A stretch of 64,000 nucleotides of DNA from Antarcticimicrobium sediminis (GTDB taxonomy: Bacteria; Pseudomonadota; Alphaproteobacteria; Rhodobacterales; Rhodobacteraceae), in contig NZ_SMFP01000007.1 in the NCBI RefSeq assembly GCF_004348975.1, positions 62,001-126,000 on the forward strand. The letters are read 5' to 3'. How positions within the stretch are numbered: position 1 is the stretch's first letter; each line of letters opens with the position of its first letter. Below the pieces are notes generated by a model. The model was not told the DNA's origin. It was given only the letters and a program-made list of their open reading frames with translations, and did not search any database. A program made the translations under genes and the position numbers. Below, one piece after another: positions 52,662-61,636 of the stretch.

Positions 52662-53618
52662 TTATTTCTGGGTCGGTTTCGGCGTGTCTTGGGCGGGGGC
52701 CACCGGGGCGGTCACGGCAACGCTCTGCTCGGTCGGTTCCGGCGGCGGCAGGTCGCCCCGAATCGCAGGCGGCAGGCCCAGCAACATGCGGGTGATGGTG
52801 ATCAGCTCGTCGCGCATCTCGGTGCGCTTGGTCACCCGGTCCAACATGCCGTGATCCAGCAGGTATTCGGCGCGCTGGAACCCTTCGGGCAGTTTCTCGC
52901 GGATGGTCTGTTCGATCACACGCGGCCCGGCGAAACAGATCAATGCGTTCGGCTCGGCGATATGGACATCGCCCAGCATGGCGTAAGAGGCGGTGACACC
53001 GCCGGTCGTGGGGTGGGTCAATACCACAATATAGGGCAGCCCGGCCTCTTTCAGCATTTGCACCGCCACCGTGGTGCGCGGCATCTGCATCAGCGCCAAA
53101 ATCCCTTCCTGCATCCGCGCGCCACCGGCGGAGGAGAACAGGATCAGCGGGCGTTTCAGCTTTACCGCCTGTTCGGCGGCGGCAACGATGGCGTTGCCCA
53201 CATACATCCCCATGGAGCCACCCATGAAGGCGAAATCCTGTGCCGCCGCGACGATCGGGGTGCGGCCCATATCGCCGGTGACGACCAGCATGGCCTCTTT
53301 CTCGCCGGTCTTCTTCTGCGCCGCGCGCATCCGGTCCGGGTATTTCTTCTGATCGCGGAAATGCAGCGGGTCGGCCACCGGGTCCGGCACCGCGACCTCG
53401 GTATAGACACCGCCATCGAACAGCGCGTCGAAGCGCGCGCGGGGGGTAATCGCCATGTGATGTCCGCAATTGGTGCAGACATTCAAATTATCGCTCAACT
53501 CGCGGTGAAACAGCATGGTGCCGCATTCATCGCATTTCTGCCAGAGATTCTCAGGCGTCTCCCGACGCGAGAAGATCGAGTTGATCCGGGGGCGGACGTA
53601 GTTGGTGATCCAGTTCAT
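52662..53618 (-). CDS. accD: Acetyl-CoA carboxylase carboxyltransferase subunit beta
   Basis: Beta subunit of the carboxyltransferase making malonyl-CoA, 318 aa. N-terminal zinc ribbon C-x2-C-x15-C-x2-C (KCDECG ... VCTNCG) near residues 28-50, then the crotonase-like core FAFMGGSMGMYVGNAIVAAAE, LILFSSAGGARMQEG, HPTTGGVTASYAMLGD and FAGPRVIEQTI. A Pro/Glu-rich tail follows. ATG 53618 (MNWITNYV) has GAGGCC upstream; the ATG nine codons earlier is less likely. Confidence 0.97.
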   Translation of the reverse strand: MNWITNYVRPRINSIFSRRETPENLWQKCDECGTMLFHRELSDNLNVCTNCGHHMAITPRARFDALFDGGVYTEVAVPDPVADPLHFRDQKKYPDRMRAAQKKTGEKEAMLVVTGDMGRTPIVAAAQDFAFMGGSMGMYVGNAIVAAAEQAVKLKRPLILFSSAGGARMQEGILALMQMPRTTVAVQMLKEAGLPYIVVLTHPTTGGVTASYAMLGDVHIAEPNALICFAGPRVIEQTIREKLPEGFQRAEYLLDHGMLDRVTKRTEMRDELITITRMLLGLPPAIRGDLPPPEPTEQSVAVTAPVAPAQDTPKPTQK

Positions 53619-53681
53619 ATCGGGGCCTCTCGCAGGAGCATGCACGCTGCGTCAAATAAGCGCCAGCGCCACCAATTGCAA

Positions 53682-54569
53682 TCAACGCCTGATGGCGATG
53701 CGCGCCACCAGCCAAGTCAGCACCATCAGCGCGAAATCCACCGCCAGCCAGGCCCGCATCGGCCCGGTATCGGAGGCCGAGAACGGCAGGATATAGAGCG
53801 CGAGTCCATTCAGGCTTTCGGGTGTGGCAAAGATCAGCAGGGCCGTGATATTATTGAAGAAATGCACCGCGATCGCCGGGCCCAGCGTGCCGGCGCGCGC
53901 GGTCAGGTCGGCCATCAAGATCCCGAAACACCCGGCCCAGATCGCGATCAGACCCGCATTGGCCCCGGCCTCGGAGGGCACGAAGTGACCCAGCGCGAAC
54001 AGGGTCGACGGGAGAATCAGCCAGACCGCCGGGTGTGAAAACCGTGCCGCCAGCGCCTGTTGCAGATAGCCGCGAAACAGGATTTCTTCGGCGCTGGTCT
54101 GGATAAGGATCGCGATCAGCGCCAAAGGCAGCAGCACAAGCCAGCGCCCCAGCGCCAGATTGGGCAGCAAGGGCGCCCCCATATCGTAGGGCGGCAGGAT
54201 CAGCAGCACGATCCCGAACAGCCCCAACAGCCGCAGCACCCGCCAAAACTGGACGACGGCCATGCCCGGCGGCCCGATGACCCCCAATGGCGCCCGGCGC
54301 TGCACCAAATGCGCGGCGGTGAACACCGCGACGATGACAAAGGCGAAACTGCCCAGCAGGATCAGCATCGGACCGGGGCGATGCCCGGTCAGCAGATCGC
54401 CGGCCCAGCCAATCGGTGCGGTGGCATAAACCACCGTTTGCAACACCGTGTTGAGGCCAAAGATGATCAGCGCGATCAGCCCCAGACCGGCCAGCAGCCG
54501 CCACACCGCCGCCCCCCGCCGGGCCGGGGCAACAAGGGTTTCATGGGCACGATAGGGCTGATCAGTCAT
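53682..54569 (-). CDS. CPBP-family intramembrane metalloprotease
   Basis: 295-aa membrane protein with about eight hydrophobic segments. The CPBP (CAAX protease and bacteriocin-processing) motifs are EEILFRGYLQQ near residue 165, LFALGHF near 193 and AVHFFNN near 240, providing Glu, Glu, Arg, His and His for the membrane-embedded site. ATG 54569 overlaps the upstream ABC gene by 8 bases, so the protease is probably co-translated with it. Target unknown. Confidence 0.88.
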   Translation of the reverse strand: MTDQPYRAHETLVAPARRGAAVWRLLAGLGLIALIIFGLNTVLQTVVYATAPIGWAGDLLTGHRPGPMLILLGSFAFVIVAVFTAAHLVQRRAPLGVIGPPGMAVVQFWRVLRLLGLFGIVLLILPPYDMGAPLLPNLALGRWLVLLPLALIAILIQTSAEEILFRGYLQQALAARFSHPAVWLILPSTLFALGHFVPSEAGANAGLIAIWAGCFGILMADLTARAGTLGPAIAVHFFNNITALLIFATPESLNGLALYILPFSASDTGPMRAWLAVDFALMVLTWLVARIAIRR

Positions 54570-57500
54570 CAAAATACTCGTTCAGCGTTTCCGCAGAGAT
54601 TGGAACGTCTCGTGTGCCAGCGTAATCTGCAAGGTTGATCTGCGCCGCCTGCAGCATCTCGGTTGCGCCCGACAGATGCGCCGCCACCGCCTCCAGCAGC
54701 GCCAGCGCGACAGACGCATCATTTTCGATCACGGCGCGGAACTCTTCGGCCCCGATCCGCAGGAAGCGCGTTGGCTCCACCGCCACAAGGTCAAGAAAGC
54801 GCTTGTCGCGGGTAATCACCGCCAGATCCCCGATCAACCGCCCCGGCCGCACGTAAGAAACCGGCGGGCGCGTGGGATCGCGGCCGGGCCAACGCAGCTC
54901 GGCCTGACCTTCAAGGCACAGATAGACCGCATCCGCCGGCTGCTCATGCGAAAACACCACCTGATCCGGCGCCACCACGAACCATTGGGCGGAATAGGCC
55001 AACAGCCGCCGGTTGCGCAGGCTCAGCCGCCCGAACAGGTCATTGTCCGACAGGATCGCCAGCTTGCGACCCAGATCATCTGTGGCGCCCTCCCCCTCGG
55101 CCGGGGTGGGCAGTTCGGCTCCGTCGTTGATCCGGCCATTTCGGATCTCGATATACATGTCATAGGCGTCCGGGTTGTCGAACCGGTCCTCCAGAAAGAT
55201 CATGATCGAGTTCGGCAACAGCTCGCGCAGGCGTTCCCGGGTGTGCAACCGGCTTTCAGCATCGTGACTTGCCAGCACGTTGTCCATGATCAGAATATCA
55301 GGCCGCTTTATGGCCGCCCGACTGAAGGCGGCCCGTTCCTGAAACACCGTGGGCAGGTTGGCCCCACCGAGACCGGCGCGCAGATCATACAGGATCGCCG
55401 CCGCGCGGTGGCGCAGGCCGTGGGCTTGCAAAACCTCTGCGACCACATCTTCGATTTCGTCGGTCTTGGCACCGCCCGCCATCAACGACACCCGGCCATA
55501 GATCGCATTTTCCATCACCGTCAGGCGGGGCACATAGATGTCAGGACCAATCGGCAGGAACATGTCATCCAGAAGTTTGCGCAACTCGGCCCCCCGATGG
55601 CGGCGAATCGCCAGGATCTTGTCCTTGTACTTTTGCGGAAAGTCGGGGCCGATCTGTTCCGCCGTCAACATGAAGGGCACGATCAGCAGCATCGCATGAT
55701 CCTCGGGCGACAGCCGCTCCAGCCCCCGGCGCAGGGCCCGCGCGGCAATGTCCGAGACGCGGCGATAAAGATCCTCGTCAATTCCAAGGCGCAAAAACAG
55801 CGGGTGCTGGGTGCCATCCTTGCCAAACGTCCGGTTGAGCGTGTCGATCACCCCCATCGAAACCGCGATCGCCTCATCCGCCAACCCTTGTTCCTGCAAC
55901 ATGCTCAGGAAGCGTTTCTCATGCGCCAGTGCCACCGGCGACACCTCGCGCAGCGGCGTCGCAAAAAGCAGGTTCCCCGCCAGCGGCAGCGCCGGGTTGA
56001 ACCGCTCGGGATCAAAGGTACGGACCGCGTCGTCCAACCCTTTCGCGCGCAGCTTCTTGCAGATCTCAGGGCGCAGCGCGACGATCTCGCGCGCCAGCGT
56101 CGGGTGCTGCACCGGATCGAAATGCGACCGCAACGTGCGGCGGAACATCATTTCGTCGATCCCCATCGCCTCGACCAGCGTGAACCACCAGTCGCGCACC
56201 TCGGCCCCGTCGGTGAGCCCGGCAATCTCGGGGTCGATCCAGTTGGCCTGACTTGGATCCTGGCTGTTCCCGGCGCGCTCTGCTTCGATCATGTTGCGGT
56301 CCTGCGAGGTGGCGAGGCAATCCTCCTTCGACGGCCGCACCTTGAGCGGCATCAGCAGATTGTCCCCCAACGTGCCGTCAAACAGATAGGGCCGCGAATT
56401 GGCATAGCCGATCCGCGCCGCGATCACCGCCTGATGCAGCATGCTCAGGGGGTGGCCCGACACGATCACCTCGCCCTGCACGGGCAGGGTTTCGCGCACC
56501 AGCAATTCGGCCAGTGCGGTGCGCTCAAGCGGCTTGTCGCTGCGGATCGCGACGCGGGCGCGCGGCGGGATCTCAAGGCTGATATCGTCCAGAATGGTGT
56601 TGCCGTCCTGATCGCGCACGGTCACGTCGCGCAGCTCTATCTTGCCGTAAAGATGCGGTATGCTCGTCGGCTCGCCCTCGAACAGCTCCTCGGGGATCAT
56701 GTTCTTTGGCGCGAACCGGTCGGTCACCACATCCCAGCGCAGCGACATGTCCTGAACCTGGTTGTAATAGGTCAACAGTTCCTTCCACGGGCTCGACAGA
56801 TCCTTGTAGGCCGACAGCGCCGCCACCAGCGCCCCGACCGTGATGTCGCCCCGGATCGCCAGATACCCCCCCACCGAATAGTACATGAACGGGGTCAGAT
56901 GCCCGATCATGTTGTTCAGGAACTTCATGAAGAATTTCTTCTGATAGATCTTGAACCGGATCTCGAACAGCGAGCCCAGCCGGTCGGTGATCAGGGCCTG
57001 ACGATAGCGCCAGCCGCCATTGACGCGCAGATCGCTGATGCCCGCCGCGCTTTCGCCGATCTCGGTGGCCAGATGGCGCAGCTCCTTGATGCGGTCCTTG
57101 TTCAACAGGTTGATCTGGCGCTGGATCATCGGGATCAGCCAGGCCTGCAACGGGATCAACGCCACCGAGGCCAATCCAAACCAGACGCTTTGCATGAACA
57201 GAAACGCCACGATGGTCATCATCTGGCCAAACTGGAACACCGGCTGGGCGATGGCGTCCCCCATCAACCCGCCCATCGGCTCGGCCTCCGAGGTGATCAT
57301 CGACACCAACTCGCCCTGACTGGTGGTGCGGAAATAGGGTTTGGGAAAACGCAACATGCGGCTGATAAGTCGATAGCGCAGCCGGCGCAGCATACGCTCT
57401 GACAACACGCCTTTGCGGGTGTTGATATGCATTTTCAACAGCCCGCCGATCACCACGGCCGCCAGAAATCCGGCGCAAAACAGCAATAGGTATTGCACCT

Positions 57501-57684
57501 GGGTGAACTCAAACCCGAGGATGGCGATCCGATCACTGGTCGCGCCGATGGCGTCGTTGACGATCCGTTTGGGCACTTCGAGCGAGGCATAGAGGAACGG
57601 GAACGACACCAGCGTCAGCACCAGAAGCCAGAGCTGCTGCCGCTTGGAGTACTTCCAGATGAACGAAAACAGCGTGGGTTCCAT
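54562..57684 (-). CDS. Giant ABC-exporter-like protein with degenerate ATPase and C-terminal cNMP-binding domain
   Basis: 1040-aa membrane protein, about twice a normal half-exporter. Residues about 10-325 are a type I exporter membrane domain (GELVSMITSEAEPMGGLMGDA). The ATPase-like part (about 346-870) keeps the frame but lacks every key motif: Walker A is RSDKPLERT (381-389), Q-loop Gln is S430, LSGGQ is LPTVF (777-781), Walker B reads LIMDN (N802 for Glu), and the H-loop His is missing. About 270 extra residues (445-715) are inserted before the signature region. Residues 880-1010 form a cyclic-nucleotide-binding-type barrel. ATG 57684 is chosen; ATG 57759 would add 25 residues. Confidence 0.8.
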   Translation of the reverse strand: MEPTLFSFIWKYSKRQQLWLLVLTLVSFPFLYASLEVPKRIVNDAIGATSDRIAILGFEFTQVQYLLLFCAGFLAAVVIGGLLKMHINTRKGVLSERMLRRLRYRLISRMLRFPKPYFRTTSQGELVSMITSEAEPMGGLMGDAIAQPVFQFGQMMTIVAFLFMQSVWFGLASVALIPLQAWLIPMIQRQINLLNKDRIKELRHLATEIGESAAGISDLRVNGGWRYRQALITDRLGSLFEIRFKIYQKKFFMKFLNNMIGHLTPFMYYSVGGYLAIRGDITVGALVAALSAYKDLSSPWKELLTYYNQVQDMSLRWDVVTDRFAPKNMIPEELFEGEPTSIPHLYGKIELRDVTVRDQDGNTILDDISLEIPPRARVAIRSDKPLERTALAELLVRETLPVQGEVIVSGHPLSMLHQAVIAARIGYANSRPYLFDGTLGDNLLMPLKVRPSKEDCLATSQDRNMIEAERAGNSQDPSQANWIDPEIAGLTDGAEVRDWWFTLVEAMGIDEMMFRRTLRSHFDPVQHPTLAREIVALRPEICKKLRAKGLDDAVRTFDPERFNPALPLAGNLLFATPLREVSPVALAHEKRFLSMLQEQGLADEAIAVSMGVIDTLNRTFGKDGTQHPLFLRLGIDEDLYRRVSDIAARALRRGLERLSPEDHAMLLIVPFMLTAEQIGPDFPQKYKDKILAIRRHRGAELRKLLDDMFLPIGPDIYVPRLTVMENAIYGRVSLMAGGAKTDEIEDVVAEVLQAHGLRHRAAAILYDLRAGLGGANLPTVFQERAAFSRAAIKRPDILIMDNVLASHDAESRLHTRERLRELLPNSIMIFLEDRFDNPDAYDMYIEIRNGRINDGAELPTPAEGEGATDDLGRKLAILSDNDLFGRLSLRNRRLLAYSAQWFVVAPDQVVFSHEQPADAVYLCLEGQAELRWPGRDPTRPPVSYVRPGRLIGDLAVITRDKRFLDLVAVEPTRFLRIGAEEFRAVIENDASVALALLEAVAAHLSGATEMLQAAQINLADYAGTRDVPISAETLNEYFDD

Positions 57685-57875
57685 CACCTGGCCCTTGCCC
57701 GAAAAATACGCCCCGCCGCAGAACAGGCTCCGGCACCGCGGATTTTCGAGGGTAAACATTGGCCCCCATGATTACAACCCGCACCGACCAGCCGGAGAAT
57801 CGCGGCGGGCGCGACACCCTTGTTTCAAATCCGGCACGCGGCTATTGCCATGGAAACATGTATTGGAGGCCAGAC

Positions 57876-59639
57876 ATGCCCAAGCGTCCGTTTGACAAGT
57901 CCAAGCTGCCCAGCCGCCACGTCACCGAAGGACCGGAACGCGCGCCGCACCGGTCCTATTACTATGCGATGGGCATGACCGAGGCCGAGATTCACCAGCC
58001 CCTGGTCGGGGTTGCCACCTGCTGGAACGAGGCGGCGCCCTGCAACATCTCGCTAAGCCGACAGGCGCAGGCGGCCAAGGGCGGCGTAAAAGAGGCGCAC
58101 GGCAGCCCGCGCGAATTCACCACCATCACCGTGACCGACGGCATCGCCATGGGGCACGAGGGCATGCGCAGTTCGCTGGCCTCACGCGAGGCGATTGCCG
58201 ACACGGTCGAGCTGACCATGCGCGGCCATTGCTATGATGCGCTGGTCGGTCTGGCGGGCTGCGACAAGTCGCTGCCGGGGATGATGATGGCGATGGTGCG
58301 GCTGAACGTGCCATCCGTTTTCGTCTATGGCGGCTCGATCCTGCCGGGCAAGGCACCGAATCTGGAGGAAATCCCCGAAGATTTCCGCACCCGCGACCTA
58401 ACCGTGCAGGACATGTTCGAAGCTGTGGGCCGCAACCAGAACGGCAGCCTGTCCGACAAGGCGCTCGAGATGCTCGAACGCGTCGCCTGCCCCAGTGCCG
58501 GGGCCTGCGGCGGCCAGTTCACCGCCAACACCATGGCCTGCGTCTCGGAAGCGATCGGCCTTGCGCTGATGAACTCCTCGGGCATGCCCGCCCCCTATGA
58601 GAGCCGCGACCAATATGCCGAGGCTTCTGGCCACGCGGTGATGAACCTGCTGGAAAAGAACATCCGCGCCCGTGACATCGTCACCCGTAAATCGCTGGAA
58701 AACGCCGCTCGCGTGGTGGCCTGCACCGGCGGTTCGACCAATGCCGGCCTGCACCTGCCGGCGATCGCGCATGAGGCTGGCATCGACTTTTTCCTCGAAG
58801 ACGTCTGCGACATCTTCCGCGAGACCCCCTATTTCGTCGATCTGAAACCTGGCGGCCAGTATGTCGCCAAGGATCTCTATGATTCCGGCGGCATTCCGGT
58901 GGTGATGAAGGAGTTGCGCAAGGCGGGCCTGATCCACGAGGGGTGCATCACCGTCAGCGGCCGCTCTATCGGCGAAGAGCTGGCGATGATCGAACGCGAG
59001 GCCGACGGCAAGGTAATCTATCCGATCGACACCCCGCTGACCAAGACCGGCGGCGTCGTGGGGCTCAAGGGCAACCTGTCGCCCGAAGGCGCCATCGCGA
59101 AGGTCGCCGGCATGACGCCGCAAGAGCAGGTCTTTAGCGGCCCGGCCCTTGTGTTCGAATGCGAAGAAGACGCCTTTGAAGCAGTCAAGCAGCGCAGCTA
59201 CAATGAGGGCGACGTGATCGTCATCCGCAACGAGGGCCCCGCAGGTGGCCCCGGCATGCGTGAGATGCTAGCCACTACCGCCGCGCTCAGCGGTCAGGGC
59301 ATGGGCAAGAAGGTCGCGCTGATCACCGATGGCCGGTTCTCGGGGGCGACCCGTGGATTCTGCGTGGGCCACGTCGGCCCCGAGGCCGCATTGGGCGGGC
59401 CGATCGCGCTGCTGAAAGATGGCGACAGGATCACCATCGACGCGGTCAAGGGCGAGATCAACGTCGATCTGAGCGCCGAAGAGCTGGCCCAACGCAGGGC
59501 CGACTGGTCCGGACCGCGCGAAACCATCTATGCCTCTGGCGCGCTGTGGAAATACGCAAAGCTGGTTGGACCAACCTATCAGGGCGCAGTAACCCATCCT
59601 GGCGGCGGGGCCGAAAAACATGACTATATGGACCTGTAG
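57876..59639 (+). CDS. ilvD: Dihydroxy-acid dehydratase
   Basis: Fe-S dehydratase of branched-chain amino acid and pantothenate synthesis, 587 aa. Cluster cysteines C56 (NEAAPCN), C129 (AGCDKSLPG) and C211 ([15 protein letters not shown]) are present, plus [21 protein letters not shown] near the end. GGAGG precedes ATG 57876. The family also contains sugar-acid dehydratases, but the sequence reads as IlvD. Divergent from the giant ABC gene. Confidence 0.93.
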   Translation: MPKRPFDKSKLPSRHVTEGPERAPHRSYYYAMGMTEAEIHQPLVGVATCWNEAAPCNISLSRQAQAAKGGVKEAHGSPREFTTITVTDGIAMGHEGMRSSLASREAIADTVELTMRGHCYDALVGLAGCDKSLPGMMMAMVRLNVPSVFVYGGSILPGKAPNLEEIPEDFRTRDLTVQDMFEAVGRNQNGSLSDKALEMLERVACPSAGACGGQFTANTMACVSEAIGLALMNSSGMPAPYESRDQYAEASGHAVMNLLEKNIRARDIVTRKSLENAARVVACTGGSTNAGLHLPAIAHEAGIDFFLEDVCDIFRETPYFVDLKPGGQYVAKDLYDSGGIPVVMKELRKAGLIHEGCITVSGRSIGEELAMIEREADGKVIYPIDTPLTKTGGVVGLKGNLSPEGAIAKVAGMTPQEQVFSGPALVFECEEDAFEAVKQRSYNEGDVIVIRNEGPAGGPGMREMLATTAALSGQGMGKKVALITDGRFSGATRGFCVGHVGPEAALGGPIALLKDGDRITIDAVKGEINVDLSAEELAQRRADWSGPRETIYASGALWKYAKLVGPTYQGAVTHPGGGAEKHDYMDL

Positions 59640-60339
59640 GGGCCCGCTTGCGGCCCTGGGTCTTGCGCTGCTGACCGGCTGTGGCGACGGCGTATTCCCG
59701 TCCGGCGCCACGTTCGATCAAGCCACCCGCGCCGATCTTGCGGGCGGGGCGATCCACCTGCAGGCACCCTCCGGCTATTGCATCGACCGGCAAGCCCTGC
59801 ACCGGGCGCCTTATGGCGATTTTGCACTGCTGGCGCGCTGCGATACGCTGGGTCTGCGCAGCTTTTTTCCCGGTCGAAATCTCGCCCTGATTACCGTAAC
59901 CACGGCCCCCCAACGCACAGAGGCGCCCTCCCCCAGCCTGGCCGATCTGGAACGCTCTGCCAGCCCGGCGCGGGTAATCGAAACCGGGATGGCGGGGGAT
60001 CTTCCGATGCTCCGGCTAGACCCACCCGGCGGGGTGGTGGGCGGGATCGCCCCGCAGCACTGGCGCAGCGCCTTTGCGCTGAACGGGCAGTTGGTGGCCT
60101 TGGCTCTTTATGCGCCGGAAAACGACGCGGGTCCGGTAATCGACGCGCCCGCCCTTCTGGCCGATCTGGCTGGCCGCATCCGCCGCGCCAGTGCCCGGCC
60201 CGACGAGAATGCGGCGGCGGTTGCGGCAGCAGCGCCCGAGGCCGACGCAAAGCCCAATGCGAAACCCGGTACGAAACAACCTGCGAACAGGGTGGGATTT
60301 ATTTCGCCGTTCAAGGCGATTGGCGGTTTGTTTGACTGA
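59620..60339 (+). CDS. Lipoprotein of unknown function
   Basis: 239-aa predicted lipoprotein: [21 protein letters not shown] has a clear lipobox (LLTGC, Cys21). The middle is a beta-rich domain ([17 protein letters not shown]...[10 protein letters not shown]) and the C-terminus is Ala/Pro/Lys-rich and low in complexity. The start lies 20 bases inside ilvD; no later start keeps the signal. No family recognised. Confidence 0.75.
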   Translation: MTIWTCRGPLAALGLALLTGCGDGVFPSGATFDQATRADLAGGAIHLQAPSGYCIDRQALHRAPYGDFALLARCDTLGLRSFFPGRNLALITVTTAPQRTEAPSPSLADLERSASPARVIETGMAGDLPMLRLDPPGGVVGGIAPQHWRSAFALNGQLVALALYAPENDAGPVIDAPALLADLAGRIRRASARPDENAAAVAAAAPEADAKPNAKPGTKQPANRVGFISPFKAIGGLFD

Positions 60340-60403
60340 GCGGCATTCGCTAAGCTGACCCAATCATTACATCTTCGCCCAGGGGCGAGCGAAGGAACAG
60401 GCT

Positions 60404-61165
60404 ATGGGCAAGATACTGGATCGGCTGTTTCACGAACGCGCCTTGCGCAAGTGGCGGCGCGCGGCCGAAGCGGCCGAAGACTCCCCCCTGTCCGAGGTGC
60501 GGGTGCAACGCAATCAGGCGCGCCAGTTGCGCACCCATCTCGACAGGCTGATCCATGTGGCCGACGGACGGCTGGCGCTGCCACAGATCGGCACCTCTTT
60601 TTTCCCGCGCCCGCATGGCACCGATTGGGCTTGGCGGCCCGAGTTGTGGCGTGGCCCGCTGCCGGTGAAGGGGCTGAGTTCGGTCGCCACGAAATCCTCG
60701 CTTGGGGACGAGGTCACGCTGTTTCACGATTGCGGCGTCTCCGAACTCACCCTGCGGCAGCTGCGCAACACGCGTGAGGAAGATTTGGCCGCCTACGGCT
60801 TGCGGATGGACGTGTTCCGGTTCGACGGCTCGTTCCTGTCGCTGGTGATCGACCTGCCGGATGCCGCCGTCGAGGGGCTGACCCGCGATCATATCTTGCG
60901 GGTGGACACCATCATCGAGACCGAAAAACCGCTGGAGATCTTCGCCCGCCTGAACATCAAGCACGGACCCAATACCGAACAGATCGTGCGTGAACTGCCG
61001 CTGAACGAAGAAGAGGTGAGGGTGGAATTCGACCTTGCCTATTCCCGTCTGAATGAAAAGCGGATCGAGAAAATCTGGCTCGACCTGATCTTCGAGGCGC
61101 CCGAGATGAACCAGACGATCCTGCGCGATCTGACCTTTTCCCGCCGCCGCCGCGCCGCGCTCTAG
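60404..61165 (+). CDS. Conserved protein of unknown function (possibly DUF6478)
   Basis: 253-aa soluble protein. It starts with a basic helix (RALRKWRRAAEAAE), then HLDRLIHVADGRLALPQ, the aromatic stretch FPRPHGTDWAWRPELWRGPL, and a beta-sandwich-like half with FRFDGSFLSLVIDLP and a C-terminal RIEKIWLDLIFEAPEMNQTILRDLTFSRRRR. AGGAACAGGC precedes the ATG. It is 11 bases ahead of the next gene and may belong to DUF6478; that family name is from memory. Confidence 0.72.
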   Translation: MGKILDRLFHERALRKWRRAAEAAEDSPLSEVRVQRNQARQLRTHLDRLIHVADGRLALPQIGTSFFPRPHGTDWAWRPELWRGPLPVKGLSSVATKSSLGDEVTLFHDCGVSELTLRQLRNTREEDLAAYGLRMDVFRFDGSFLSLVIDLPDAAVEGLTRDHILRVDTIIETEKPLEIFARLNIKHGPNTEQIVRELPLNEEEVRVEFDLAYSRLNEKRIEKIWLDLIFEAPEMNQTILRDLTFSRRRRAAL

Positions 61166-61176
61166 GAGACCCCGAG

Positions 61177-61554
61177 ATGAGCGATCTGACCCTGACCAAG
61201 ATCCGCCTGCGCAACCGCCGATGGGAGGGCCGGTTGAGCGGCGCCCCGGCGGGGGGGGCCTGCCCCGAGATCAGCGTCACCTATCTTGACCAGCCCGTCG
61301 CCGGGATCGAACTGAGTGAAGGGCCAGAGCCGGGCAGTTGGGATCTTGTCGTGCCGATCCCGGACCAGGCAATCGCCGACGGTGTACATTGTTTCTTGAT
61401 CCTCGACGCCGCCACCGACACCAAGCTGGGGGATTTCACCCTGATTGCGGATGCTGCGGTCTCGGACGATCTGCGTGCCGAGGTCGAGTTGCTGCGCGCC
61501 GAGCTGGATATGCTCAAACGCGCCTTCCGCCATCATTGCCTTGAAACGATGTAG
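61177..61554 (+). CDS. Small protein of unknown function
   Basis: 125-aa protein, beta-rich for the first 90 residues (LTLTKIRLRNRRWEGRLSG...PEISVTYLDQPVAGIEL) and ending in a helix DDLRAEVELLRAELDMLKRAFRHHC that could oligomerise. AGGAGACC precedes ATG 61177. It pairs with the upstream gene, and the terminator below ends the unit. Confidence 0.72.
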   Translation: MSDLTLTKIRLRNRRWEGRLSGAPAGGACPEISVTYLDQPVAGIELSEGPEPGSWDLVVPIPDQAIADGVHCFLILDAATDTKLGDFTLIADAAVSDDLRAEVELLRAELDMLKRAFRHHCLETM

Positions 61555-61586
61555 GCAACCGCCCGGTTCATGGGGGCCAAAACGAC

Positions 61587-61613
61587 AAGGGCCACGCAGA
61601 TGCGTGGCCCTTT
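61587..61613. terminator. Bidirectional rho-independent terminator
   Basis: Perfect 11-bp stem AAGGGCCACGC / GCGTGGCCCTT with loop AGAT, T-rich on the plus side. It lies between convergent gene ends at 61554 and 61637. Confidence 0.88.
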
Positions 61614-61636
61614 CGCGTTTGTTGGGTTGGCGTCGC

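Noticed and set aside
54676-57402. 908-codon open frame on the plus strand
   Set aside because: Lies entirely opposite the giant ABC-like gene; composition (Arg/His/Gln-rich) is typical of an antisense frame in GC-rich DNA and no domain is visible.
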